From Laccaria trichodermophora (taxonomy: Eukaryota; Basidiomycota; Agaricomycetes; Agaricales; Hydnangiaceae), in the NCBI GenBank assembly GCA_018417955.1, contig JACTVC010000024.1, positions 930,001-994,000 on the forward strand: a stretch of 64,000 bases of DNA, given 5' to 3'. Both the position numbers and the translations under genes were made by a program. Shown in pieces: positions 45,456 through 57,376 of this stretch. Each line of letters starts with the position of its first letter. Positions within the stretch are counted from its first letter, which is position 1. The notes under the pieces are model-generated. The model was given only the letters and a program-made list of their open reading frames with translations, had not been told where the DNA came from and made no database searches.

Positions 45456-47766
45456 CTTTGTGGTTCTTGTTGGAGGAGAGGAGGGGTCCATCAGGAGACA
45501 AGGAAGATCAGGTTGTAAATCTCCTAATGAGACTGATAGAACCAATGGAGGGGTTCCTCAAGACAAAGATTAGATTAAGTTGATATTGTAATCTTGGATA
45601 TAGCATTTTGAAACTGGTATTTGTGAGTGGAGCTTTGTATTGTAAAATTATGTAAAAGTTAATATGGCTTGCATCCAGTGCCAAGCACAGTATGAGGAGA
45701 GATTTTGAAGGGGAAACCCCTCTCTGGAACAAGAGAACATGATGGAGGGTGTAAATGTTGAGGTGGAGGAAACAGTAGATGACAATGAGGAAATGGTGGA
45801 TGGAGTTGATGGCCTGGTTGGCAAAGGCTTGGAAGAAAGCTTCCTCATCTCTGCCTGTGGGAACAGAATTAGGGCACAATCTTTATTGTAGAGTGTGAGG
45901 ACTCAGCAGGGCTGTGGATCATAAATTGTATGTAAGTGGCACTAACTCTGAAATGCTGCCAGTTGCACTGGCTACTAAAGCAGGAAACTATTCACCACTG
46001 AAATTGGGATAATATTTTGAAAGATCACAAGTGAGTAGGTTTCTTTAACAGAAAGTTGAGTAGTTGGTTCTCACATTTTGAAAAGGACACAGCCAGAGGG
46101 ACATGGGGGAAGTATAATAGCTGCATGGCTATTTTTTACAGAAGTTCAGGATAACAAATGAAATGCACAAATAAGGCAGTTTCTGTGAGGATCCATCCTA
46201 AGAGGGAAGTTCTCATGCACCTGAGGGTTAGGCGAAGGTGCAGAAGTGGGTTGCAGAAAAGGTAACTTGCAGACAGACAAGGAACTCAGAGTTGGGAACA
46301 ACATTGGAGAAGGTATGACATTGGAGGAGGTACAACATTGGAGGAGGTACAACATTGGAGGAGGTACGATGTTGGAGGAGGTATGACATTGGAACTGACT
46401 ATGGCATCAGAGGAGGTATGGCACTGGAGTTGACCACGGCATTGGAGTTCGTTGGGTTGATGAAAAGAGATATGTGTGTAGGACGAGTTCTGGGTGGAAT
46501 GAGGTGTATGAAGGGTCATTAGAAAGGTAGAAAGGAGACAAAATTAGATATAGAGAATGCAAGGGGCAGGGAGGTGAAGGGATCGAACACAAGTGAGATC
46601 ATGAACTGAATCGGACTCTGAGGCATTGCCAGGTTAGTAACAAGACAGGAGCAAGGCTCAACCAGAGCTGGGAGCTAGAGGCTCAACCACACAGGCCTAT
46701 AACTGAGAGCAGGGCTCAACCAGGAGACAGAGACAAGAGACGAGAAACAGAGAAACAGTTCAGAGGTGAATCTGTAATATCAAGGATGAGATAGTAAGTA
46801 CATGACAAGCTACCTAAATACCTAAAGGAAGGATACCAAGGCAACCAAGGAAGAACAAGAAGTACAATAAGGATGGAAGGAGACAAGGGAACACAGAATC
46901 ATAAGGTAACAAGACAATAAGGGTTGGGATGGAGAAACAAGATATCATGGTGAAGGGTTTGTCTTGGGAATGTCTCAGCGTAGAGCATGGGTGTGGGATG
47001 GTTCGTGACAGTTTCAATAGAAAAAAGTTGAATTGCTTCTCAGATTTTGAAATGGACACACCTGGAGAGAGGGACATGCAGAGTGTTATAGAGCGAAGGA
47101 CAGAGGCAAGGAGGTTACCAAATAGGGAGATTATATGTCAGCTTATCTCCTTATATAGTGGAATGGGTCTAGTGGAGGAAAAGAATCTTACTATGCCTTA
47201 CCAAATAAGGAAATTTATCCACCTGCAGGATGTGGCACATCCCCACCATTGTGAAGAAGATCTTGGTTCAATTTGTTGTTATATGATGTATTTCTAACCT
47301 GGTACAGACTGTACAACCCAGAAAATGTGTGAGGGCATGCAGGAGGTTACCCTCCCTCTCCATCTCACCTGGTGACTGATGTTTCAATTGACCTCTTGTT
47401 TTCTTTTCATGGGCCAGATGTTGGGCTCATCAAACACCAAGTTGAGCAGTACAAGATGAGCTTGATTGTGAATATGTACATATGTATGAACAAGTTCTGA
47501 ATTTTTAACACATATCTCACAGGTTGGCACAGGATATCACTTTTTACCATATTTAACTGAAACATACCCCCACATGCAACCAAGTGCCAGAACTTCAGCA
47601 AAAGGTCCACTTCCACTTCTACAGTTCTGGACACAACTCTCCTGATGAAGTACATCATAAAAGGATCTGAATACAATGTATAAAATAAATGAAATAGAAC
47701 GTAACATTAAAAAAAGTCAAATCATACAAAAAGGAAGATATCCAAAGTCAATTTGTGCACCAATGT
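45456..47766. other. Repeat-rich boundary region without a supported gene
   Basis: It holds a minisatellite (46,300-46,400), a repeated AGCAGGGCTCAACCAG segment (46,640-46,720) and two diverged copies of a segment of about 60 bp (AAAAGTTGA.T....TCTCA.ATTTTGAAA.GGACACA at about 46,055 and 47,023). CG content rises at about 47,700 where the Pil1-type gene begins. Confidence 0.5.
46300..46400. repeat. 17-bp minisatellite (ATTGGAGGAGGTACAAC)
   Basis: About five copies in a row with C/T and A/G variants. Confidence 0.85.
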
Positions 47767-50700
47767 TCACCTCAAACCCTCCAAATCAGTCGCGAACTTC
47801 CCTTCCCCATACCCACCCTGCCCTCCTCTTCCTCCCCCTCCCCCACCTCCTCCTGCATACTCACCAACCACAGGACTCCCTGAATCACTCCCCATATATG
47901 CACCAATATAATCATACTCATCATCCGCCGACACCTCCCTCTGATGTCCTCGCTGCTGTTGTTGTGCAGGATAAAGTGACGCAGGCACAGGTAACGGTAG
48001 TGGTTTCTTCATTGACACACTCAATGGCGCCGTCCCCCCTGCACCCAACGAATCATAGCTTGTCGATTTATGGGGTATGGGCCTTTTGAAAGCGGCTGCT
48101 GATATCGTCCTCGCCCCACCAGCAGCAGCACCTCCAACCAAAGAAGGGGTACTGCCCAATGTCCGCGGATATTCCCCCGGCGTTCGATACGACGCGTCCG
48201 AGAGCGGTGACGAAGGATGCTCTCCAGACGACGGAACCTGCTGGAACCTAGGCGGAACAGGCGAATTTGACCTTGACGACTGGAATCGTGGCGGAACCAC
48301 CACCGCCTCTCCCCCTGCCCCCACACCAGACTGAGATGGTTGTTGTTGTTGAGACTGCTGACTGAGCGCTTGTAATCTCGGCGGTAAATTCGAATTTGTG
48401 CGTGAGGGGTACGCCATGGTATTGTTATCATGTGCGTGTGGGTTATCAAACGGATTCGACGTCGTATACTGGGCTGTTGATGAGGGTGATGATGAGGAGG
48501 AAGCGTTTGGGGGTGCTTGGGTCTGATACGCCTGCGCGTACGCCTGTGCCGGACTCGTTGGTGCTTGCTGTTGTTGGGTGTACGAAGGGTATGGTTGTTG
48601 TTGTTGGGCTTGATACGATTGGACATACGACTGTGCCGGCGTCTGCGTCTGCGAATACCCTCCTCCTCCTCCCCCCGGATTCAAATCCGCAAACGGATGA
48701 GGCGACGCAGCACGTTTCGCAAACGGCGCAGAGGGCGGTAAGAGAGGGTATGGTTCTCTGCTCAGCTGTTGTTGATGTTGATTCCCACCACCAAGGAAAG
48801 GCGGTCGACCACGTTCACGTTCGCCCTCGGGATCCAGAGTGCTCGCCACGGAAGCCAAAGGGGGGTTAAACGTCAACTGATCCATCTCCCTGCTTATCTC
48901 TCTCGCAACAGCTGCGTTTAACGCCCGTTCATCTTCCCCTCCCACTTCTTTTTCTTGTGCGTTGAGAGAGGGTGGAGGGATGCGTTTGCCTGTCGTGCTT
49001 TCATTGGAGGTGTCCGGGTTCGTATTCGAGGTTGGGGGAGACGTTGGAGTAGTTGTCTCAGCTGGTAGACCTATCAACATCTTCGATCAGCGCTCAGCCC
49101 ACACATTAAACTCAAACCAACAAAGCAAAACTCGCCTTGTTCACGCTCCACCTTCCCCGTCGCATGCGGATCGGACCTCCTCTCCTCCAACGACCGCCTC
49201 CACTCCTCCGCTTCACCAGGTTCATGACCAGTCCCACCACCGAACCGAACGTGTCTGCTCGGTTCCCTCTCCCTCTCCCCGCCTTCGTCCTGTGTCGTGA
49301 TCGCGATTGGGGCAGCAGCCGCACCTCCATTCGTATTAGAGCCACCCCCGCCCCCATGGCCACTCAACGGACGTCGATCCCCATCATCCCCATCCGCATC
49401 AGCGTCCGCATTCAACATATACGCCAACAGCGCATCGTCGTCGTCCGACACGATCGAATGGTTCGATACGTGTCTTCCTTGTTTCCCCACTTGCGCTTGT
49501 GTTCCAGACGGGCTGAGCGTCTGTCCTCCCACCCCCAAACTCCAAGGATTAACACCCTCCGGAACAGAGGCGGGCGCAGCGCCAGGCGGCAAAGGCTGTA
49601 TCGCCGACGTAGGCTCACCCTCACTCATAGTTCGTGCCCACGGCTGCTCATCAACATCAACCCCACCACTCCCCAGCGCCTCAGCGACGGACATTGAGAA
49701 CGACACCCCTAGTTCATGGCGCGTGTTCGTGTTTAACGAGGGCGGCTCCGTGTTGAGTGATTTCGAGCTCGACAAAGGTTCGTCGCGTAGTGTGTACCCC
49801 ACACCACTACCATCCCTATCCCGAGTCTTAACAGGAAACGTAGCGAACCTCCCCGCACCTCCTCCTGCTGTATCGATCGATGAGCGAGCGGGGAGAATGC
49901 CGAAATCGTCTACGGTCCCTTGGTGTGGTGGGGCGTGAGAGAAGGGGGAAGAGGGTTGTGATTGGGAGAAGAACGATCCCCCCGTAGTCACTATCGGAGG
50001 GACGTAACTCGACGAATCTTCCGGTGCCCAAACGTTACTGCTACTCCCAACGTCATCGGCGTCCTCAGTAGGTAAGCTGGGAAGCTTAGCGTCGAACCGA
50101 TGTCGAGGCTGCGTCAACGATCCTGGGACGGTGGATAGTTGGACGTCGGAGAGTGCGCGTGTTGCTTCTACGAGTAGTGATTCGGTTTTCGCGTGTCCGT
50201 AGTATAGGCTTCGTGGTGCGCCTGGTTGAGTTGTTTCTTCTGGGATTTCCTGTGTGGTTGTTGTGAGTGAGGGGAGGGAAGAGAAAGAAAGGGAGGGAGG
50301 GGGACGTACGGCGGTTACTAGTTTTCCGTATTCACCTACGATCTATTCCATCCATCGTCAACCAACGAAGATAGAGGAAAGCGAGAGAAAGAAAAAGACT
50401 TACAACACCCTTCTCACAACACTCAACCAACCCCCCAAACTTCAACCCCATAACAACCCGAACCGTACTCCTCTTAAAATCACCCAACCCCGTTTCCTCA
50501 CTCATAATCTCCCCATCCATAGCCCTAATCTCCCCATTCAACCGATTCAACAACTCATTCTGCATTTGTAAATGCTTATGCTCCGACCCCATCTTTCCCA
50601 GCTTCTTCTCTGCGTCGTCTGCTTTGCGGTGGACGGTCCGTCGACGGCGTTTGAGATCTTCGAGGGACTCTTCGCGCGTTCGGATGGCTTTGAGGTTGTC

Positions 50701-51088
50701 TCGGATTAGGGTGTGCGCGTGCGTGCTGTAGTGTGCTAGGGCGGTGGAGAAGTGGGATAGGAGGGTTGTTGATGCTGATAAGATGTCCTGCGTCGTCTTG
50801 TCAGTAGTCGTTGAGTGGAAGAGAAGGCGGAAATAACGTACACCAAGATCATCACCCTCACTCGTACCCCAAACGCGTAAGGCTTCAGCGGCTTTCGAGT
50901 AGTCTACCGAAAGCTTTTGTAATCTGTACCCGTATCCAGTCAGAGAAATGGTATAGTGAGATAAGAAGAATTGAACGCTACAAAGTAAGAACTGCTTTTT
51001 CAGCAGTTATCAAGTCTTGTAAAGGCCTTAATTCCGTGTTTCCGCCCAACGCTGGGATAGTCGAGTTGTGTGCGATTTTCTTGAACAT
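47767..51088 (-). CDS. Pil1/LSP1-type eisosome core protein with a long disordered tail
   Basis: Six exons join in phase: 51,088-50,982, 50,923-50,842, 50,787-50,404, 50,342-50,310, 50,249-49,118 and 49,070-47,767, giving about 1,013 residues. Introns are 47-61 nt. The N-terminal 300 residues form the Pil1 BAR-type domain: ALGGNTELRPLQDLITAEKAV, KLSVDYSKAAEALRVWGTSE, KADDAEKKLGKM, GLKFGGLVECCEKGV and QPGAPRSLYYGH. Such proteins polymerise under the plasma membrane and shape eisosome furrows. The rest is low complexity: Ser/Pro/Gln-rich with poly-Q, poly-G and a conserved-looking RTISAAAFKRP. Yeast Pil1 is about 340 residues, so the tail is a large extension. The start is uncertain: an upstream exon (ATG at 51,212; SRTADAERARNHM) reads naturally into FKKIAHNSTIPALGG, but no AG acceptor fits that phase. 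Confidence 0.88.
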
Positions 51089-51212
51089 CGTTCGTAGTGG
51101 AGATGGAGTTGAACAAAGGCACTTTTGCTTACATATGATTCCGAGCTCGTTCCGCGTCCGCAGTCCGACTTCCGATGTACCCGCTGTGCCACTGCTTCGA
51201 CACTGCTTCCAT

Positions 51213-51649
51213 ACCATAGAATGACGCCAACGCTCCACCGCCTGCGCCCGCGCCCGACAGTTCGAACGGGCTTTTCCGGACTTGGAGCCTCGAGGCGACC
51301 CTAAACCTTACACGTTACACCGCCGATTGCATGACCCCTCCCCAAAAAATTTTCAACCCATCACCCGCGCAGACATACTTACTTGGTGAAGACGAAACAA
51401 TGAAGATCAAGGGTTCGTTCCAATGTCCCTCCACCTCAGCACCATTCATATGATTCATCCGACTCGCGTCACTCAGTCAGGCGTAATCCATTCCAGGGTG
51501 ACATTGTATGCGCTCCCCAAATCAAAAGTCGTACGTTACCGCGCCAAACTGAAGGGACGGGATGGAGTGGGTGGATGGGTGGATACTTATAAAAGGGGGT
51601 CCCGTTGGCTTCATAACCGACATACTCATTCCTACCCCGATTCACATCC
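51213..51649. promoter_or_regulatory. Shared divergent promoter region
   Basis: The Pil1-type gene (minus) and the 249-aa gene (plus) are transcribed away from this gap. TATAAAAG at 51,588-51,595 lies 55 bp before the plus-strand ATG. A likely 5' intron of the minus gene (GTAAGTATG, about 51,382) lies inside it. Confidence 0.6.
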
Positions 51650-52585
51650 ATGTCTTCAACACAAAGCCCAAGGTCTCTTCGCGTCCTCCTCTCTCGCTAA
51701 TGCCTAATACTGATTGACTCCCTAGCAGTGTCACTACGCCCGCCCAAGACTCTCCCACTCCCTCCGGATTCCTCGAACACAAAGCCAACTCCACATTCAC
51801 ACCCACCCCAACTGACGTCCTCTCCCTCCGCCAAACTCTCCTCCACTTCGTCCCCCTCGAACTCGCGGACATCATCATAAACGACGCAGAGTACTGGCCA
51901 GCCCTCACTTCTTCTCGCGACGCGTTCTCTGGGCCCGCTCTCGTCTCCGTTCCCTCTCACTCTCACACCAAAAACGACGCAGAGGAAAGGGAGAACGGGA
52001 AAGAGGGGTGGTGTTACCTCGTTTCCCCCGCCGTACCCAAGTCGGATGATGTAACGTACTTGAAAGTGCAGAGGGTGAAGTTTAGCGTTGAAGTGTTTTA
52101 TGAGAAACCTGAGGGGGGATGTGAGGGTACGTTTCCTTTCCTTCTTTCCGTTTCTTTCTTGCTTTCTTACTCAACTCGAACTCTACTTTACAGGAGAATC
52201 AACAGGCGCAAAATCCTGGCTCGAAGCTACCATCCTCCCTCCGTCTCCCTCTCCCAACGACGACCACATAAAATATCAATACCCAGAAACCCTCCCCACG
52301 CCACACCCTTCGAAAAGGTGGTTCATCCAAAGTAACAAGTCCATGACCTCCGAGACGGCCTACGACATCACTTGGGACTCGGACTCGGACGGCAGCGGCG
52401 GAGGGTTTGTCGATTTGTTGAGGAGTGGGGATAGAGTCGGCGTTATGTGTCGAGATCTCGTACGTTGCTCTTTTTTTTCTTCTACATCAAGGAAACGAAC
52501 GCTGATGAACACTCTTTTTCTATAGTACAAGGGATGGGTGAATTGTATTTACACGGTTAGGGTTGACGTTTTTTATTCTGTTTAG
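51650..52585 (+). CDS. Conserved fungal protein of unknown function, 249 aa
   Basis: Four exons join in phase: 51,650-51,672, 51,726-52,126, 52,194-52,459 and 52,526-52,585; introns are 53, 67 and 66 nt. The protein begins MSSTQSPSSVTTPAQ. It has LLHFVPLELADIIINDAEYW (about residues 45-65), a strand-rich middle, WFIQSNKSMTSETAYDITWD and DLLRSGDRVGVMCRDL, and ends YKGWVNCIYTVRVDVFYSV. The VPLELA..I...AEYW start and the SGDR....R...GW....V.V.Y end recur in a family of Agaricomycete hypothetical proteins; no activity is known to me. No signal peptide or membrane segment. It shares its promoter region with the Pil1-type gene. Confidence 0.82.
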
Positions 52586-54100
52586 ATTTTTTCTTTCTTT
52601 TTGGGATCTGGGCGTTTGGCGGTTTTTTTTTTTAGAGTCTAGACCTTTAACATTATCACGCGCATGGCCAGTTATCCTTATCCTCCGTTATCGGTATTAA
52701 CGCTCTCGCTCTAGCTTTAACCTTAGACTTAGATATATGGCTAGCTTAGATATGTACGAGCATAATCTACCTCTTATTCCTAGCACCCGTAGAGTTTGCG
52801 TCTTGCGCTCATTCCAGAATTTTACGTTACTCGGACAGCTGTTCACGTTCACGGTTCACGTTTCGCATTAACATTGCAATGGCAAATTGGGATGCATCCC
52901 CTACTTACCTGGGTACAGCTGGGCGCGCATGTACTTATGTACATGAAAAAGGGACTCTTCTCCAGCGCATTAGTGGGGTACTTAGTGGGTTGCAAGTTGC
53001 CATAAACCATAAAATGGGATCGACCCGCTGGGGGTTCGATTCCCCTCAATTGCATTAAAGCTGCATACATCGAATTTTTTCTTGCAAAGAGGTATGTATT
53101 TAAAGACACGAACAGGTCTAAGCATCTTTGAAGCTTACCCGCATGCATGAATTACGTTTCGCATGCATTGGCAAGTTAAAACGCATCTCCTACCCCCCTA
53201 CCTCCCGCAAGGGGGTAGCGGGACGTGGATCCCGAACCAAGGGTAGGTGGGGGGGTGGTCCGGCCGAAGGCCGAAAAAAAAAGTGACTACCATCAATTTG
53301 CTGGTCGAAGTGGTCAGCGCTTCAGCGATGTGCCTTTTGGAACTTTGGATGTTCAATTAGTAGAGTTTGAGATGCAGCAACGCACGGATTTCCGTGGATG
53401 ACGATGCATCCGAAGGTAATGGTCCAAGGATTTAGAGTCCCTGCCGCCGTACTTGCGTTTTTGGTTGGTTTTTTGACCGTTTACACCGCGTGGCAATCCT
53501 TGCTCCATGCACCACCCCACGCGCAACGGAAACTCGATTCCTCGACTCCCCATTTACCTGAGGGTTTTCCAAAGATTTTCATCACATATTAATGCTCAGA
53601 AAGAAACGCCGTCTCATTTTGTCCTTACTGACCATACATCTTTGAACAAAGTCCATATTTTAAAGCCGTTTTGTTTAGCTTAGACAAAAGGTGGCGAACC
53701 GCCTGTGACTCAATACTTGACTTGTTCCACGTAAATCGTACAAATTAAATTTTAAAAAAACATGAGTGTGGAAAAAACATACTCTATTAGGAAGGTAGGT
53801 GGTGGGGGGGTGTCAAGCCGAACTCTGAAAAAGAAAAAACGAGTGTTGGTCTCTTTTCCACATTCCGCCACCCCCTTGACCTCCCGTCACTGAAGCACGC
53901 AACAGGTCTGGTCTACTTTGGCGATTTGAACCCCCATCAATGCATCACTAGCAAAGAACGTACGTTTTCAATGTTCATTCATGAAATTGGAAGTGAATGT
54001 TTCAAGCTTGTTTCTACTAGTATGTACTCGCGCTCAAAACGCGCTGTGACGCGTTGACGTTTCATCTTCCTGCTCCCTTTTTTTTCCCTTTTTTTGTTGA
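52586..54100. other. Intergenic region with hairpin-forming repeats
   Basis: CTACCCCCCTACC with its complement GGGGGTAG forms a stem at 53,190-53,220, followed by GGGTAGGTGGGGGGGTGG, GGCCGAAGGCC and nine A at 53,240-53,280. A related GGTAGGTGGTGGGGGGG with an A-rich end is at 53,792. A T-arm-like GGGGGTTCGATTCCCC lies at about 53,030-53,045 without a full tRNA. The 64-codon frame at 53,398-53,592 has a hydrophobic segment but no other support. Confidence 0.45.
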
Positions 54101-54104
54101 GTCC

Positions 54105-54660
54105 TCAACGAGGACCGACGATATACGCTTTCATGAGAATAAACTTTTCCAGGATTCGGAGCTCTGGGTCGCGCTTTCCTCTGAATTCGAATCAGTCAGC
54201 GACCAACCTTGTTCCATGGCCCAAGCCTTGTCAATGCCATTACCTGTGCATGCAACGTGAATTTGATGATAAATTTCACGATTTCAAGCTATTCAACCTT
54301 TTAAAAAAAAATAACAACAGAGGATGACGAACACAAACATACATCTTGGCCCTTCAGGCATGCGGGCGCACTGTGAAGTTCATCTTCCTGCGAACGAGGA
54401 CCGACATGTATGTTTTGTATATATGAGCAATAATAAGTATACGCTTTCATGAGAAGTAAGCTTTTTCTCATTTACCAGCATCTGCGCATGTGCAACGCGA
54501 ACTTGATAGATTTCCCGCCGCATGCCACGGTTTCAAGTTCCCACTTTTTAAGCTCTTCAGCATCCGGAAAAAAAGGTTTTTGTGAACTACAAACGGAGGA
54601 TGAAGAGCACCGACATACGTATGAATGAGCCACATACGCCTCTGGCCCTCCAGGGCCCAG
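54105..54660. repeat. Direct repeat of about 270 bp, two diverged copies
   Basis: Copy 1 (about 54,108-54,365) and copy 2 (about 54,393-54,660) share GAGGACCGAC, TATACGCTTTCATGAGAA, TGCAACG.GAA.TTGAT, TTTCAAG and AGGATGA.GA.CAC..ACATAC in order. No coding sequence. Confidence 0.7.
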
Positions 54661-54892
54661 GCTTGCGAATCATGCGCGATCTTCGTTTGCTTTATGGTTC
54701 TAGCTTCTGTATAAGGTGAAAAATCCCGAAGGGCTGGTTACAGTAGCCTTAGTCGCCCTTTACTACAGACGTAAAGAGGCAAATCTCCCCGTAACACGTA
54801 TCATCGACCACTTAACGCCAGGCAGTTACGTTCACCCTCCCAAACATCAATGCGACATCCATAGGGTGGACGCTGAAAAGTCTATGGTGTAT

Positions 54893-54975
54893 GGAAACAG
54901 TCTTCCGCCAGCTTCATTTTCGTAAGCTATGATCTGATTTATAAGCAGCGACCCCAGAAACCCCGTTCAGCTACA
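54893..54975 (+). repeat. Inverted repeat, left copy (partner at 56,818-56,900)
   Basis: GGAAACAGTCTTCCGCCAGC through GCGACCCCAGAAACC is found reverse-complemented at about 56,818-56,900 with few differences. A short frame (MSKLWTLSIVFHNKI) with intron-like junctions starts just inside at 54,981. Confidence 0.7.
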
Positions 54976-56385
54976 TCAATATGTCAAAACTTTGGACCCT
55001 GAGTATCGTTTTCCACAACAAAATACCTACTCTCAACGGATGTGGAGGCCCAGGGTGTTTTCTGGCCATAGGTATGTTCCATATAAATCACATTAAGTTA
55101 CATAGAACATTTCTGTAAGGCATCAGCAACCAGGAGGTAAATTGTGGGTACCATACTGGATCTTGAGAAAGACGCGTCCAAACTCCATTCCACTGCAACC
55201 ATGGTCACTGCCGTTACTCGCAGTTGCGTTTTACTCTATCTGGATGATGTTCACCCACCCCGTGCAGGTAGGTACAATCAAAGGTCAATCTGTATATGCA
55301 TGGCCTCTTGTCCACTACCCAACTCTCTTCAACGGCAAGTACACGCATTGCACAGTGCACTACGTTGCCTCTCTTTTCTATGATTCATGAATACCACGCC
55401 GTGACACCATCACTGGACAGCTTCTGTGGTCGCTGAGCACTGCGTCCCTACTTTGGTCTGAAATTAGGTGGTGGGCGCCAAAGGAAGACATAAAGTTGAC
55501 GTGAACGATTGCGAACAAACAGTTTTTTTTTCCTCCACCACCTTGCTCGTTGTCTCAGCGGCTCAGCGCTCAACCATTGCACATGTAACAAAATTCGGTT
55601 TGTGATTTTTTTCGATTGCTGCTCACAATTCTAATTGATTTTTTGCATTCAGGGAATTGCTGTCACGCTGAGGCCTTCTCATGTAAGTTTAATGTGTGTT
55701 CCTGTTGTTACTAAACTTGTTGCAGGCTTTTTCCTAACATGTTTCTTGATTTTTCAGAGGCCGGCGATGCACGTTGGCACATCACTCGCCCAACACTCAC
55801 CCACCTCGTACACCCACGCGGATTCAATCTTTGAACGTCCGAAGATCACTGGGTAAGTTTCTATACAAGTAACACCCCTGTCCACGAAGTAATAACACTT
55901 TCTATCGTTGTAGATGATCTAATTCGATTTTTCGATGTCTGCGGGTTGATATGACGCGGCGTGCCAGCCAGTTCCTTCAACCTTACCTCAGGATTGGCCC
56001 GACGCAACGTATTGCATCCCAAAAAACGCGCTTTTGCCGAGGCTGTGTCTTTCAAATGTACGTTATGTTTCTTTAGTATTTGTTCTCTTACTAATTAATC
56101 TTCCTAGACATCTTTCCATGTAATTCAATATTTCAACACCTGGTAAACGCTATGTGGAAGGACGTAGAGCCTCTGCCGCATTTGCATTTTATGACATACT
56201 CCCTCGCCGCGGCCGGTATCAGGCAAGAAATTGGTTGAGGGCTTTAGATCGTGACCATACGGGACAGTTCACCACATAGTCAAAATCGCGCCTGGCACGT
56301 CTTCGTCACTAGTATCAGGCTGGGTAGTTGTTGGGTAGTTGCGGCTCAAACCTTGACTTCAAGAACTATTCGACGCCGAGCCCCT
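54976..56385. other. Interval inside the inverted repeats, possible spliced transcript
   Basis: Several intron-like signals occur on the plus strand (GTATGTTCC at 55,071, GTAGGTACA at 55,268, TTTTGCATTCAG at 55,652, GTAAGTTTC at 55,853), but exons between them do not give a recognisable protein in a consistent frame. Confidence 0.3.
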
Positions 56386-56690
56386 TTAGTCGGAGACAAG
56401 CTCAGCCTGAGCTGCTAAGATACTGATGCACGAGAAAAGGTCCTGCAAGCGACGAGGCAAGTGAGGTAAAAAATTCAAGATGGTTGTTAGCACAACCTCA
56501 ATTGGAAGATGCGCGCACGCGACTTGGGTTATCTGAGAGTTTTCCTTTGCGATTTTTAGGACACATGACGAATGGCTACAGTAATGAGCAAAACAACGAG
56601 CCAACAACGAGCTCATGCTTATAACGTTCAACATATAAGAAACTCACGCGATATCAAAGGGGATCAATGTAGAGACATCCCTGAAAATAC
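56386..56690 (-). CDS. Short hypothetical ORF with a possible 5' exon
   Basis: The minus frame 56,634-56,386 reads MSSLLARCFAHYCSHSS, CAHLPIEVVLTTILNFLPHL and ends AELVSD. An upstream exon (DVSTLIPFDI) can be joined in phase through a short intron (GTGAGT...ATAAG). No domain recognised; it lies between the inverted repeats, so it may belong to a mobile unit. Confidence 0.3.
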
Positions 56691-57376
56691 GAGTTCTTCG
56701 TAAGTGGCGACGTGCATTATCCATAGGTGAAAGAGCAAACTATGCGTTCTGTATCTTGCCGCCTGCGGGAGCATTTGGCGTGTAAGGGTCCAGCTTTGGC
56801 TGTATTGATTTTGGGGCTTGAGGTTTCTGGGGTCCCTGCTTACAAATTGACCATCAGCTTACGAAAATTGAAGCTGGCGGAAGACTGTTTCCATAATGGT
56901 GGGGATCTATCGTGTTTCGCGTTCGGGCGGAACCTGTTTTGATCATGGGAGACCAAGTACTTGGTTGATTTGTTAAGGTTTCTCCGAAGCTCTCACCATT
57001 GACCCTTGGGAATATGTCCCTTTTTTTTCTTTCTGTTTATAGCAATTTTATGTGATCACAAGTCAAAGCTATGCTTTGATCAGCGAACACGCTGTTTGAA
57101 CTTTGAAAATCCATCTGATTTTATTGAGGCCCAACAAAGCTTCCAGTTTTTTGTTATGGAGATATCGCCTCCGGGGCGGGATAGCCCTGAGGTTGAAACA
57201 ACGTGTGTTAATTTGTTAAATTTAACGATGATGTTCCTGTCAGGGCGTCGCATGGCGCACGCCATAAATTTAGCGCGCGTGGGAGCCTGTCAAACATCTT
57301 CCATGTCGACAAGATAAAATTGTATGGTAAAAAATCTGAAAAGTGTCCAATAGCACGACTTACAAAAATTGAACAA

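Noticed and set aside
45508..46592. Minus-strand ORFs as a gypsy gag or capsid
   Set aside because: No zinc knuckle, protease or reverse-transcriptase motif; the frames coincide with minisatellite and low-complexity sequence.
48021..49938. Long ORFs on the plus strand opposite the Pil1-type tail (up to 213 codons)
   Set aside because: They mirror the GC-rich coding exon on the minus strand, whose phase is supported by five in-phase introns.
54981..55118. Mating-pheromone precursor (MSKLWTLSIVFHNKI..., with a Cys-Phe-Leu stretch)
   Set aside because: The cysteine motif is not at the C-terminus and no CaaX box or pheromone receptor is nearby.
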